Shown: positions 25,401 through 33,241, counted from the stretch's first letter. The stretch: 43,539 bases of DNA from a bacterium (GCA_024231375.1 JAAEQP010000463.1:1-43539), one strand, 5' to 3'. Program-made: numbers and translations. Notes: generated by a model from the letters alone, not told the origin.

Positions 25401-25578
25401 TTCCAACGAGCGCCTCGAAGCATTCCTGCGTGACGTCCTGGGCTTCGGCGTTGTTGCGCAGGATACGTTGACAGGTGGAGTAGACCGTGCCAGCGTGGCG
25501 CTGCACAATCGTCCTGAAGGCCTCGGGTTCGCGACGTGTTTCCCAACGATCCAGCAACTTCTCGTCTGAAGGACGCAT
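22435..25578 (-). CDS. Membrane-anchored ECF sigma factor with carboxypeptidase-regulatory-like ectodomain
   Basis: The 1047-residue product starts with an ECF sigma factor. Region 2 is at about 8-85 (RHAGTVYSTCQRIL, DVTQECFEAL) and region 4 at about 115-170 with helix-turn-helix SHGAIARASGVPRRTVSNRIRKG. A linker (175-235, MATLATVLSTELVHAAPVP) of the kind seen in planctomycete ECF factors leads to one membrane helix at about 237-257 (TVVGVFIAAAFVSGIAW). Residues 290-1047 hold about eight beta-sandwich modules of the carboxypeptidase regulatory-like type, each with GxVxDxxGxPxxGAxV and DGxYxxxxLxPGxY patterns, for example near 295, 440, 525, 680, 780, 875 and 965. The sigma part should face the cytoplasm and the modules the other side. 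GGGGAG precedes the ATG. No anti-sigma gene is adjacent. Signal and regulon are unknown. Confidence 0.93.
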   Translation of the reverse strand: MRPSDEKLLDRWETRREPEAFRTIVQRHAGTVYSTCQRILRNNAEAQDVTQECFEALVGSVKAGRPRELGPWLHGTATKKSLMHLRSEGRRRSREAAYAAQQEDQVESQWNDVYSYVDEAIADLPAEIRSPVVAHFLYGQSHGAIARASGVPRRTVSNRIRKGLDLIGAALRTRGIAVPMATLATVLSTELVHAAPVPASLTHALGKLTLSETAAMSAGTGTPLGVPAVAGLVTLKKTVVGVFIAAAFVSGIAWWTTHGATSDPRTPAQSVMGAQGHGNGGPPPEVRAAAVATGEGLEATVSGTARFQDTGEPVPGVLVKAHNEKTDGIIQAVTDEHGNYTLTNLAVPEGGVDLLVFADTDLEGWRPVVSTPSSRLHRGEQLTGVDIMVTRNACSISGTVFAKETVWHPERIRNVLRIPVRAVEKRRKAQATLATEEERPLPAVRVVLEAQGSGSLSERKIAETTSDMKGRYEFTAIAPGSYVVVATPPKDAVQPRHDPHKKITLKDGEDQAEVDLTVQVDDVTVAGRVVDEAGHGVAGARVTAVPLDVMPPSGDDGRDRVVSRAIQTVADDDGRYRIEGLMPARSQDVAALVRGETRLPLYGRTYTVRAEANGFAPAQVTVPAIQERLVAFMRTYHEELRANPAATVKPLPPLPEATLPVAPGDVLQGIDIVLESETVITGHVTDTRGNALPGARIRLAFADPTSPREQPFRREVRAPGWVATGEGGAFVFGAVPAGTYFFEVDAGAGAQRARNAAMDIRSGSILEDIEVVVEAVAERGNIEGYVLSAATGAPIEEYALRVVQVDSPGEDSPRHGTFTNTKEGGFFCFEGVSPGTATLELKAQGFAQCVVQVAVRPGQTASQIFRLSAEGVIRGHVRRNGLPSAHGYVTFPQWEGGPYGGTGAEGSYEVKALPAGDYLVQYTMWLYEDARGGAQAVFHHWMNVEAGRATQVDVDYDGHGVIHGAFTGSPNTKWHVRLVDPSCPEGENMRAGTWKFQDNQRYEIPDVPPGTYRVVATCTDADGTVQEQSQTVSLADGEVREVDFAFP

Positions 25579-25706
25579 ACAGCGACTCCCCGTCTTGTTC
25601 CGCCGCCATTCTACTGTATAGGTTGCCGCAAAACATCGAAACGGGCCAATCCGAAAGTAGAACCGTTCACAGGGGAGGTGTTTTCGCGAGGGGCATCACT
25701 GGGGCA

Positions 25707-25733
25707 AGAGATCCCTCGACTTCGCTCGGGATG
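25707..25733. repeat. Short dispersed repeat with imperfect palindrome
   Basis: AGATCCCTCGACTTCGCTCG followed by GGATGAC. ATCCC/GGGAT and CGA/TCG pair around a short loop. Near-identical units occur between genes in many unrelated genomes (remembered, not searched). It lies in the 236-base gap between the sigma gene and the DUF4091 gene; nothing else is recognised there. Confidence 0.55.
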
Positions 25734-25814
25734 ACGCGGTTGGGGTGTGTCGGTGTGTAGCACGCAGCCCAGGGCGGTTCGGGATTTCCTCGGCGTCCCC
25801 GGCGATTCCCTTTT

Positions 25815-28800
25815 CTACTTGAGCCCCGGCGCCTGTGCGTCCAGCACTCTGGGCATCCCTTCTTCCAAGGCGTCCGCTACCATGTGCCGCGTGGCGGCGA
25901 AGACGATGGGGTTCTGGTCGTAACACGTCATGGTCTCCACAAGCGCCGACCGCGCGCGGGTGAGGGTCTTGGCCGCATCTTTGTTGTGCCGTGCCACGGT
26001 GTCGAGGAGAAGCAGATACTCCCGGTCTTCGAGGCCGTCGCGCAGGTTCTCGAACCGGATGGAGGAGACGGGCGGTTCGACGACCGGTACGTCGGGGCGG
26101 GTCCGGCGCGGCGGGTAGAGGAGGCGTCCGTCGCCGTTGCCCCAGGGGCCTCCCGAGGGACTGATGGCCATGGCCTGTTCCCACGGGTTCTGGCGCCAGG
26201 ACGTGACGGACCAGTAGAGGCTGCCGTCGAGACCGAAGGCATCGATCATCCAGAACCGGACGCGGTGGTTGATGGCGGGGTGGTCGATGAAGTTGTTGGG
26301 GTAAGGCGCTTTCGGTCCTGTACACACGTACCACCAGATGGTTTCACCCAGGGCCTGGCGGGCGTGGGCGCGGTCCAAATCGTAGCGGTCCATGATGGGC
26401 ACCCACAGGTTCACGGTGTCGTGGAAGTAGGGCACCGGGGCTTGCTCCTGGTTGCACGTCAGCAGGCGCCGGATGTCGGGACACGCCTCCTTGAGCAGCT
26501 GCATGCCGCGCATGACATCGGCGTACTGGGTCCTCTGGGGTTCGTCCACCCAGTACCAGTAGGCCTTGTCGAGCCAGCCCTTTTCGCGCAGGTGTTCCTG
26601 CACCTGGCCGTAGGCGTCTTTGAACAGGTGGTCGTATTCGGACGAGTACCGGGGATGCCCTGCCAGTTCGCCGGGAATGCCGCCCAACCGGAACGCGTTG
26701 AACCCGAACTCGTCCAGATACCGTTCCATTGCGACGTCGAATGCGGTGAAGTCCACTGCGGCCTTCGGCGGATCGCCTTCAAACGAAATCGCGAACTCGC
26801 TGCCCGCGTGGGGCGAATACGGCGAGATGCGGCGTTCGGCACAGAACCGCATGTAGAGGTCATGCACTTCGCGCGCCTGGTCGTCCGACAAGGGGCCGTG
26901 CCAGTCGCGGTTCACGCCTACGCCGTAGGCGGTTTCGGTGTGGGTGGCTTCCGGCAAGGTGAACGCGAACACAGTGACCTCGATGGGGATGCATGCCACT
27001 TCACGGCCCGATGCGGACACGGTAATGGAACCCTTGTAGACGCCGGCGGGTTGACCCTTGGGGGCATGGGCTGTGATCCAGAGCGGCGTGTTCACGCGAG
27101 CCGGGGCCGGGTTTGAACGCGGAAGGGGTGGCAATGGGTCGGGCCACAATCCCAGGGTACCGAACTCGTCCGACACCTGGGTCACGTCGACGTAGCCAAC
27201 CCCGGATGCGTGGAGATTGGTTTCCGAGAAGGTCAGTCCTTCTTCACTGCGCAGGGTGTCGAAGGCCACCGTAAGCTCGCGCAGTTCCTCCGAAGGCCGC
27301 ATCACCAACTGGCAGGCCTCGTACTCGTTCCGAGCGAGACCAATGTGCAACGCCTTGTGTTCGATGCCTGGCATGGGTTCATGGCGCGCGACCTTCTCGG
27401 TCGACGGTGCGGACCATACCGCGACGTCGCCGCTGGACGGCACGCGCGCCTTCAGCGACGACAACACCGCCACGGTCTGCGTGACGTCCGCGGCTTGCGT
27501 GCGCTCCCTGTCCGGGAAGGGCTTGCCGCGCGTGAGTCGGAGGCGCTGGTCCACGTCTTGGCGGAGCCACTCGGGACTGCCCCGGCGTTTGCGTACGGCG
27601 CTTTCGATGCCCGAACGCAAGGTCTTCACCACCTCGCGGGGCAGGTCGATGGTGTTGGAACGTCCGGGCGGACACGAGAAGCCGCGCCCGCCGTTGTCGG
27701 CCAAGTACCAGCGGCGACCGAGGGCAGGCGAGTCAACCAGCATCCTGAGGTAGAAGGGGGCGACGTCCGTTCGCAGGACCCCATACACGCCCGGTTCGAC
27801 CTGCTCGAATGCTTCCTCCACGGGCTTGAACTGGGCGTCCAGCATTTCGATGCCCGGTGCGCCGGGGATTTCGCGTCCGCCGTACAGCAACAGACGGCAT
27901 GTGCTGGCGCCTCGGTGAATGTGGAGCGTATCTGCTCCCTGGAGGCCATTGGGCAAGTCGGTGACGCATTCCAAGCGGTAGGGGCCACCGGGCACGCTGG
28001 ACCAGTCGATGGGAACGAGTTCGCCGAGGGCGGCCTCGCCCGATGCGACGACATTGCCGCCGTGCGAATAGACCGTGGCCGTGTACTCGGGGACCGGCGC
28101 GACAATACGGAACGACGAGGCGCGTCCGAAGCAGGCGGTGGCCGCACCGTCCGCGTCCGAGTACTCCGCCTCGATGATGGGTTCGGGATCGTCCATGAGC
28201 CGGGCAACGGCCTCGGTCTTGTCGATGACGCGCGCGTACAGTCCCCAGTTGCCCCAACCTTGATCGACTTTCGCCAACAACAGGTTGGGTCCTTTGCGGA
28301 CGGTCACACGGACGAAGTCCTGGTCGCGTTCCGCGCCGCGGGGCCGGTGGTTCTCCCAGATGACGTGCCCGTTCAACCACGCCTTGATGCCGTCGTTGCT
28401 GCCCAGTGCCAGAATCGCATCGCCCGCCTGCTCGAACTCGATCACGCACGCCGCGTAGGCCACCACCTGCTGGTTCTCGTCGAAGACCGTGCAGAAGTCG
28501 ACGTAGTCGTTGGGGGAGGTGTGGGCGCGCCACGTCCGTGTCGACCCGTCCGGGGCCGCAACCTGAAGACCGTCTTCCGGCGCCAGGCCCGTTTCGCCGC
28601 CTACCGATGCCAGGTAGTCGGTGTAGAACCCGAGGGTCGTTTCGTCGTGACGATAGGTGTCAACGCCGTCTGCCAAAGGATTCGGAAAAGGCCCGCAGAC
28701 GAGCCATGACCGAATCCAGTCGCGTGCGGCGCCGTCAGCAACGGGTGGCTCAGCTGCGACGAGACTGGAGAACACACAGAGCAACGCTATTGGCAGTAGC

Positions 28801-28817
28801 CTCACCTTGAAACGCAT
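25815..28817 (-). CDS. Secreted DUF4091 glycoside-hydrolase-like protein
   Basis: The 1000-residue product begins with a clear signal peptide (MRFKVRLLPIALLCVFSSLV, cut near residue 22). Residues about 28-200 look like a PA14/galactose-binding beta domain (SWLVCGPFPNPLADG, AILALGSNDGIKAWLNGHVIW). A middle part has a fibronectin-like sandwich near 550-610 (GVYKGSITVSASG). The last about 350 residues form a TIM-barrel-like unit ending in DUF4091: YWYWVDEPQ, IRRLLTCNQEQ, IWWYVCTGPKAPYPN, FGLDGSLYWSVTSWRQNPWE, GRLLYPPR. The WVDEPQ glutamate is a plausible catalytic residue by analogy with related glycosidases. ATG 28817 is chosen for its signal peptide and the GGGGGAGG upstream. It starts 33 bases after the glycosyltransferase gene and is probably cotranscribed with it. 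Confidence 0.9.
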   Translation of the reverse strand: MRFKVRLLPIALLCVFSSLVAAEPPVADGAARDWIRSWLVCGPFPNPLADGVDTYRHDETTLGFYTDYLASVGGETGLAPEDGLQVAAPDGSTRTWRAHTSPNDYVDFCTVFDENQQVVAYAACVIEFEQAGDAILALGSNDGIKAWLNGHVIWENHRPRGAERDQDFVRVTVRKGPNLLLAKVDQGWGNWGLYARVIDKTEAVARLMDDPEPIIEAEYSDADGAATACFGRASSFRIVAPVPEYTATVYSHGGNVVASGEAALGELVPIDWSSVPGGPYRLECVTDLPNGLQGADTLHIHRGASTCRLLLYGGREIPGAPGIEMLDAQFKPVEEAFEQVEPGVYGVLRTDVAPFYLRMLVDSPALGRRWYLADNGGRGFSCPPGRSNTIDLPREVVKTLRSGIESAVRKRRGSPEWLRQDVDQRLRLTRGKPFPDRERTQAADVTQTVAVLSSLKARVPSSGDVAVWSAPSTEKVARHEPMPGIEHKALHIGLARNEYEACQLVMRPSEELRELTVAFDTLRSEEGLTFSETNLHASGVGYVDVTQVSDEFGTLGLWPDPLPPLPRSNPAPARVNTPLWITAHAPKGQPAGVYKGSITVSASGREVACIPIEVTVFAFTLPEATHTETAYGVGVNRDWHGPLSDDQAREVHDLYMRFCAERRISPYSPHAGSEFAISFEGDPPKAAVDFTAFDVAMERYLDEFGFNAFRLGGIPGELAGHPRYSSEYDHLFKDAYGQVQEHLREKGWLDKAYWYWVDEPQRTQYADVMRGMQLLKEACPDIRRLLTCNQEQAPVPYFHDTVNLWVPIMDRYDLDRAHARQALGETIWWYVCTGPKAPYPNNFIDHPAINHRVRFWMIDAFGLDGSLYWSVTSWRQNPWEQAMAISPSGGPWGNGDGRLLYPPRRTRPDVPVVEPPVSSIRFENLRDGLEDREYLLLLDTVARHNKDAAKTLTRARSALVETMTCYDQNPIVFAATRHMVADALEEGMPRVLDAQAPGLK

Positions 28818-28850
28818 TGGTACCTCCCCCATCGAACTTCGCCCGGTCAC

Positions 28851-29987
28851 TCAGTCCTTTCGAGCCACAATCTGAGCCGCAATGTCGTAGGCGGCGGATG
28901 GTTTGGCCGTGCGCCGCGCCGCGAGCCGCATACGACGCAAACGCGCCGGGTCGTTCAGCAGTTGTTCCACCTTGTACATCATGTGGGCGGCGGTGTGCGC
29001 CCAGACGCCTGCGCCGCGCTCGAGCAGGTACGTGGCGTTGCGTTCCTCCTGTCCGGGAATCGGATGGAACACCACGAGCGGCAATCCCAGGGCCAGGGAT
29101 TCGCTGGTGGTAAGACCGCCCGACTTGGCCACGGCCAGATCGCTGGCCGCCATGAGTTCGTGCATGTTGTCCACGAATCCGAAGGGGGCGATGGTGCCCT
29201 CGTGGCGCGCCGCAACCCTCTTCAATCGTTTGTGCAGTTCTTCATTGCGTCCGGCCACGGTAATGAACTGAGCCTCCGGCAGGCGTTTTGCCAGGGCGGC
29301 CACGGCCTCGTCCGCTTTCATCATGCCGAAGCCGCCTGCCGAGATGAGCACCGTCGGCGCGTCGGGCCGCAGGCCGAGTTTGCGCCGCATGGCCGGACGG
29401 CCGGGATAGCGTTTCGCGAAGGCGGGGGTGACGGGAATGCCCGTCACGTCGACGGTGGCATCCCCGACGCCTTTGAGCGACAGTGCGTGGGCCATTTCGT
29501 CCGTGGCCACGAAGTAGTGGTTGACGCCGTCCTGCACCCACATGGTGTGAATGTCGTAGTCGGTCAACACGACCGACACGAACGCGGACAGCTTTCCCCG
29601 ACGCCGGCGGGACGCCATTTTCTCGGCCGGAAGGTAGTGGGTGCAGACGATGCGGTCGGGCTGAAACTCGTCGATCATGTCGGTGAGGCGCCGCGTGTTG
29701 AGTCGGTCCCAGAGTTCGCCGAGCTTCTTCACCCGGCTGTCGACGGGCATCTCCTCCATGGATTCGTAGACGAACTGCCAGAGGGAGGGGATGTTGGCGA
29801 CAACCTTCTCGTAAGTTTGCGAGTAGGTCTTGCGGAATGCGGCGTTGGTGTATTGCAGAGCGTCCTCGTTGCGAACGTCGAGTTTCGGGTAGCGTTCGCG
29901 GAAGGCCTCTTCGAGGGCCTGAGCGGCGCGGAGGTGTCCCGCGCCGGCTTTGACGGAGAGAATGAGGATGCGTTTGGCCTTGCCCAT
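28851..29987 (-). CDS. MGDG synthase/UgtP-type glycosyltransferase (GT28-like)
   Basis: The 378-residue protein has the MGDG-synthase N-terminal glycine loop ILILSVKAGAGHLRAAQALEEA (start of the motif at residue 8) and the C-terminal GT28 nucleotide-sugar site SGGLTTSESLALGLPLVVF and HPIPGQEERNATYL. Known relatives move galactose or glucose from a UDP-sugar to diacylglycerol at the inner membrane. Start ATG 29987 has AGGAGG upstream; the frame further upstream is the antisense of the next gene. Preceded by a promoter and followed closely by the DUF4091 gene. Likely a membrane glycolipid enzyme; the acceptor is inferred. Confidence 0.92.
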   Translation of the reverse strand: MGKAKRILILSVKAGAGHLRAAQALEEAFRERYPKLDVRNEDALQYTNAAFRKTYSQTYEKVVANIPSLWQFVYESMEEMPVDSRVKKLGELWDRLNTRRLTDMIDEFQPDRIVCTHYLPAEKMASRRRRGKLSAFVSVVLTDYDIHTMWVQDGVNHYFVATDEMAHALSLKGVGDATVDVTGIPVTPAFAKRYPGRPAMRRKLGLRPDAPTVLISAGGFGMMKADEAVAALAKRLPEAQFITVAGRNEELHKRLKRVAARHEGTIAPFGFVDNMHELMAASDLAVAKSGGLTTSESLALGLPLVVFHPIPGQEERNATYLLERGAGVWAHTAAHMMYKVEQLLNDPARLRRMRLAARRTAKPSAAYDIAAQIVARKD

Positions 29988-30035
29988 GATTGCGCCTCCT
30001 GAGTGGGGATCCCATGCACGCTCGTGTTGCCAACG

Positions 30036-30064
30036 ATTATGGAATCGACACTCGAGGAAAGCAA
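30036..30064 (-). promoter_or_regulatory. Promoter for glycosyltransferase-DUF4091 transcript
   Basis: On the minus strand: TTGCTT, 17-base spacer, CATAAT, about 48 bases before the ATG at 29987. Confidence 0.6.
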
Positions 30065-30085
30065 CAGAGACCGGCGCGTCTTCCT

Positions 30086-31300
30086 CTACCCCGCGATGCG
30101 GCGCATGACCCATTCCAGGGGGCCATGGCGGAATCGTTTGCGCCAGAGGTGGGAGAAGACGATGGCGGTCACGTAGAAAGCCACGGACAGGCCGAAAACG
30201 AAGGTGAGGGTGTGTCCCATGAGCAGGCTGTGTGCGTTTCTCATGGTCCATGCGCCAAAGATGCCGGAGCCGGTGCCTGTTGCCATCTGATAGAAGGACA
30301 TCAGGATTACCATCCCGCCCAGGACCGGAATGACGTGTCCCAGGTAGATGGTCAGCGAGAGCTGGCCCGTGGATGTCAGGGCGCGGATGGGCAACGTCCG
30401 CGAGAGCCAATCCGATAGGATGAGACTCGTCATGATGACGGAGACGGCCGTGCCCACGGCGGCGGCCAGGTAGAAGGGGGATGCGGGCCGGGACCGCAGG
30501 TAGAGCATCCATCCCCATTCGTGGTGGTCCAGCCGGGTCATGAGGAATCGCGAGCCGAATTCGCCCGTCAACGCGCATGCGAGGGCGATCCCCAGGATAA
30601 GGAGACGCGTCCGTTGGCTGCCGAGGTCCTGCCGACCAATCCACATGCCCACGAGTACGAACGAGAACCACGGGAACACCGGATGGAACCCGTTGAACAG
30701 CGCGTTCCGGAAGAACCCGCCGAAGGTCCAGTAGTTGGAGTAGTACAAGCCCGCGCCGAGATTCGGGTTGTCGGCCAACCGGGCCCAGGCGAAGGCCCCG
30801 CCACAGAACACGAGCGCGGCTACCCATAGGAACCAGGACGGTACGCGGATGAATACCACCGCGAAGGCCATGTAGAAGGCGTAGAAATGGAGGATGTCGC
30901 CCGGCCATATCATGAAGAAGGCGTTGCCGAGAATCAGAAGGAACAGCGAACGTTTGGCGAGGCGCAGGCGCGATGCGCGAATCACGGCCGGGTCGTCCGA
31001 CAGGCGCGCCTTCTGCGAGAGGAGGCTGATGCCGACCCCAGCCAATACGACGAAGGTCACGGACGCGCGCGACGAGAATCGCTCGACAATCCACGCCATC
31101 CACTTGGGATTCATGGCGACCTGGAGGGCGTTCTTGTAGTTGACGATTACCATCCCCCATATGGCGAACGACCGGGCCACGTCCAGGCCAATGATGCGCC
31201 TCTTGGGCGCTGGTTTCGGGGTGGAATTCGACTGTTCTTGGTTACAACACTCCGATTTGTGCAATCCTGCGTTTCCTACACTCCCTATGATCTTCCGCAC
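30086..31300 (-). CDS. DUF418/heparan-acetyltransferase-like multi-pass membrane protein
   Basis: After a polar N-terminus of about 35 residues, RRIIGLDVARSFAIWGMVIVNY matches the start of the DUF418/DUF1624 acyltransferase-like fold. About ten membrane segments follow (for example FVVLAGVGISLLS, LFLLILGNAFFMIWPGDILHFYAFYM, WFSFVLVGMWIG, LSLTIYLGHVIPVLGGM). The motif GDILHFYA (histidine in the loop) and the C-terminal HTLTFVFGLSVAFYVTAIVFSHLW are typical of DUF418. It may move an acyl group to a surface or secreted sugar, but the function is unproven. The start at GTG 31300 lacks a good ribosome site; TTG about 12 codons later, after AGGA, is an alternative. Confidence 0.85.
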   Translation of the reverse strand: MRKIIGSVGNAGLHKSECCNQEQSNSTPKPAPKRRIIGLDVARSFAIWGMVIVNYKNALQVAMNPKWMAWIVERFSSRASVTFVVLAGVGISLLSQKARLSDDPAVIRASRLRLAKRSLFLLILGNAFFMIWPGDILHFYAFYMAFAVVFIRVPSWFLWVAALVFCGGAFAWARLADNPNLGAGLYYSNYWTFGGFFRNALFNGFHPVFPWFSFVLVGMWIGRQDLGSQRTRLLILGIALACALTGEFGSRFLMTRLDHHEWGWMLYLRSRPASPFYLAAAVGTAVSVIMTSLILSDWLSRTLPIRALTSTGQLSLTIYLGHVIPVLGGMVILMSFYQMATGTGSGIFGAWTMRNAHSLLMGHTLTFVFGLSVAFYVTAIVFSHLWRKRFRHGPLEWVMRRIAG

Positions 31301-31517
31301 GCCGCCTGAACCGTCAGCCAGCTCCCCGCATCCTATCCCAGAACCGCACCGTCGAGCAAACCGGCTGTCTCACCGGTGTCAGTGCCCAGGGTAGGAACGC
31401 TGGGTGCACGACCTTGGGTTGATCGGAGGAGGCAGGAGAAAGAGGAAGGCATCGGGCCTCGCGGCAGCTTGGTCTTCTGGCGGGGAATCGCCGGAACGAA
31501 CTGCCGACGCGTGCAGC

Positions 31518-31547
31518 GTGAAATGCACCCCCAAAATGCGCTACAAT
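31518..31547 (+). promoter_or_regulatory. Promoter for asd
   Basis: GTGAAA, 18-base spacer, TACAAT. About 100 bases of leader follow up to the asd start, with no recognised riboswitch. Confidence 0.6.
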
Positions 31548-31646
31548 ACGGACTCTGTACGCATATGCCGAGATTTCGTGCGTATGCATGAATTTCGGAT
31601 CGGTAGGACTAACCCGTAAACTCAAGAAACAGGAGCTTCGACGATC

Positions 31647-32651
31647 ATGACCCCCAAAGCGATCGCAGTGGCAGGCGCCACCGGCCTCGTAGGCACACGC
31701 ATGTTGCAGGTTCTCGACGAATTGGATTTCCCGGTGAAATCCCTTAAACCGTTGGCCTCGGAGCGCTCGAAGGGCAAAACGATCGAATTCCGCGGCGAAA
31801 CCATCCCCGTGGAGGTCCTGTCGGAAGACTCCTTCAAGGGCGTTGAGATTGCGCTGTTTAGCGCTGGCGGCGGCACGAGCAAGAAATACGCACCCTTCGC
31901 GGCGAAGGACGGCTGCGTGGCGGTCGACAATTCCAGCGCCTGGCGCATGGACCCCGACGTGCCGCTGGTTGTGCCGGAAGTAAACCCGGACGATATCGCC
32001 AAGCACAAGGGCATCATCGCCAACCCGAACTGTTCGACCATTCAGATGGTTGTCGTGCTGAAGCCCCTTCACGACGCGGCCACTATCAAACGCGTCGTGG
32101 TGTCCACGTACCAGGCCGTGTCGGGCGCCGGTATCAAAGCCCTCGACGAACTGATGGCGCAGACCAAGGCCATCCTCGACGGCCAGGAGCCGGTCTGCGA
32201 CATTTTCCCGTATCCCATCGCGTTCAACTGCCTGCCCCAGATTCCGCAGAGCGACGCGTTCACGGACAACGGCTACACGTCCGAAGAGATGAAGATGGTC
32301 AATGAGACCCAGAAGATCATGGGCGACGACTCGATCCGCGTCACGGCGACGACGGTCCGCGTGCCGGTGCATACCGGTCACAGCGAGTCGGTGAACGTCG
32401 AGACGGCCACGAAGCTGACGGCCGACGAGGCGCGTGCGGTCTTGGCGAAGGCCCCCGGCGTGATCGTGCAGGATGACCCGGTCAACCAGGTGTATCCGCT
32501 GGCGCCGGATTGCACCGGCAAGGGCGAAACCTTTGTCGGCCGCATCCGCGAAGACGTGTCGCACCCCAGTGCGCTCGACATGTGGGTCGTGTCCGACAAT
32601 CTGTTGAAGGGCGCCGCCCTCAACGCGGTCCAGATCGCCCAGAAGCTCTGA
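31647..32651 (+). CDS. asd: Aspartate-semialdehyde dehydrogenase
   Basis: Asd reduces aspartyl phosphate to aspartate semialdehyde for lysine, threonine, methionine and diaminopimelate synthesis. The 334-residue protein has the NADP loop VAGATGLVGTRML (8-20), FSAGGGTSKKYAP, SSAWRMDPDVPLVVPEVN and the catalytic NPNCST with Cys129. RVPVHTGHSESVNV near 240 supplies the His. Lengths and motifs fit the bacterial asd group. GGAGCTTC lies upstream. A terminator follows at 32674. Confidence 0.97.
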   Translation: MTPKAIAVAGATGLVGTRMLQVLDELDFPVKSLKPLASERSKGKTIEFRGETIPVEVLSEDSFKGVEIALFSAGGGTSKKYAPFAAKDGCVAVDNSSAWRMDPDVPLVVPEVNPDDIAKHKGIIANPNCSTIQMVVVLKPLHDAATIKRVVVSTYQAVSGAGIKALDELMAQTKAILDGQEPVCDIFPYPIAFNCLPQIPQSDAFTDNGYTSEEMKMVNETQKIMGDDSIRVTATTVRVPVHTGHSESVNVETATKLTADEARAVLAKAPGVIVQDDPVNQVYPLAPDCTGKGETFVGRIREDVSHPSALDMWVVSDNLLKGAALNAVQIAQKL

Positions 32652-32673
32652 AGACGACCTGAGAACACAGAAG

Positions 32674-32719
32674 ACCGGCAGGCTTTCGTATTGCGAGGGC
32701 CTGCCGGTTTTGCTTTGTT
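32674..32719 (+). terminator. Rho-independent terminator after asd
   Basis: ACCGGCAGGC pairs perfectly with GCCTGCCGGT over a 15-base loop and is followed by TTTGCTTTGTT. Confidence 0.88.
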
Positions 32720-32772
32720 CGCGCGCTGAGAGTTCTGAGTGTCGTGGCCGCATGAAGAGGATTGGAGGACAG

Positions 32773-32828
32773 GACCCCTCACCCTGCCCTCTCCCAGCCA
32801 CGGCTGGCAAGCCGGTGGGCGAGGGCAG
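32773..32828. repeat. Dispersed imperfect palindrome, copy 2
   Basis: It begins with the same 23 bases as the copy at 557. The core differs (CAGCCACGGCTGGCAAGCCG) but keeps the GGCAAGCCG element, and the right arm reads GGGCGAGGGCAG. Two copies 32 kb apart point to a family spread through the genome. Confidence 0.75.
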
Positions 32829-32902
32829 GTTTGAGCACGCCGAGCTTTCGCGCGCACACAGGGCAATCGCGCCTAATCGGACCGTCGCGGCTATGTGCTC
32901 TC

Positions 32903-33013
32903 GCGAGGTGTGCCACCCTCAAGCGGCAGCTTGAGGGTGTGCGGATTCACGGTGGGCCACCATCCCGTAGACTGAAGACACCCACAAACGAGTTTGTGGG
33001 TGGCACACTTCGC
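32903..33013. repeat. BIME-like pair of inverted hairpins
   Basis: Terminal inverted repeats of 22 bases (32903-32924 and 32992-33013) match at 19 positions; the shared head is GTGTGCCACCC. Each end contains its own perfect 11-bp hairpin: 32914-32939 (CACCCTCAAGC, loop GGCA) and 32979-33002 (CACCCACAAAC, loop GA). A small GGTGG/CCACC palindrome lies between them. No transposase is nearby. Confidence 0.8.
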
Positions 33014-33143
33014 TTCGGAGTAGGTTCCGGTACGCCCCCGCGGGTGTCGAGAAGTAATCCCGCGTTGCATGGATGAGGACCGAATTTGAGTTGACGTTTG
33101 TCCCCGGATGATCTTGGTGCGATTGGCCTGGCGCGCACAACGG

Positions 33144-33173
33144 TTGCGTGCCGATCGGGTCCGATGCTACGCT
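33144..33173 (+). promoter_or_regulatory. Promoter for CHAD-EEP operon
   Basis: TTGCGT, 18-base spacer, TACGCT with TGC just upstream of the -10. Confidence 0.6.
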
Positions 33174-33241
33174 AGATCCCGTTCGGCCGCCGGAAGATGG
33201 GACGGGACGTGCGGTTCGACACCTATCCGGGAGGATTCTCA

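Larger units (their letters stand above)
32720..33143. other. Gene-free, repeat-rich interval between asd and CHAD gene
   Basis: No protein-like frame is convincing. It holds the second copy of the palindromic repeat and a BIME-like hairpin pair; the remaining sequence shows nothing recognisable. A promoter for the CHAD gene follows at its right end. Confidence 0.6.

Noticed and set aside
25630..25760. Small protein encoded by the repeat next to the sigma gene
   Set aside because: The frame is produced by a dispersed repeat and lacks a ribosome site.
32900..33020. CRISPR array
   Set aside because: Only two inverted units are present, not direct repeats with spacers, and no cas genes are near.
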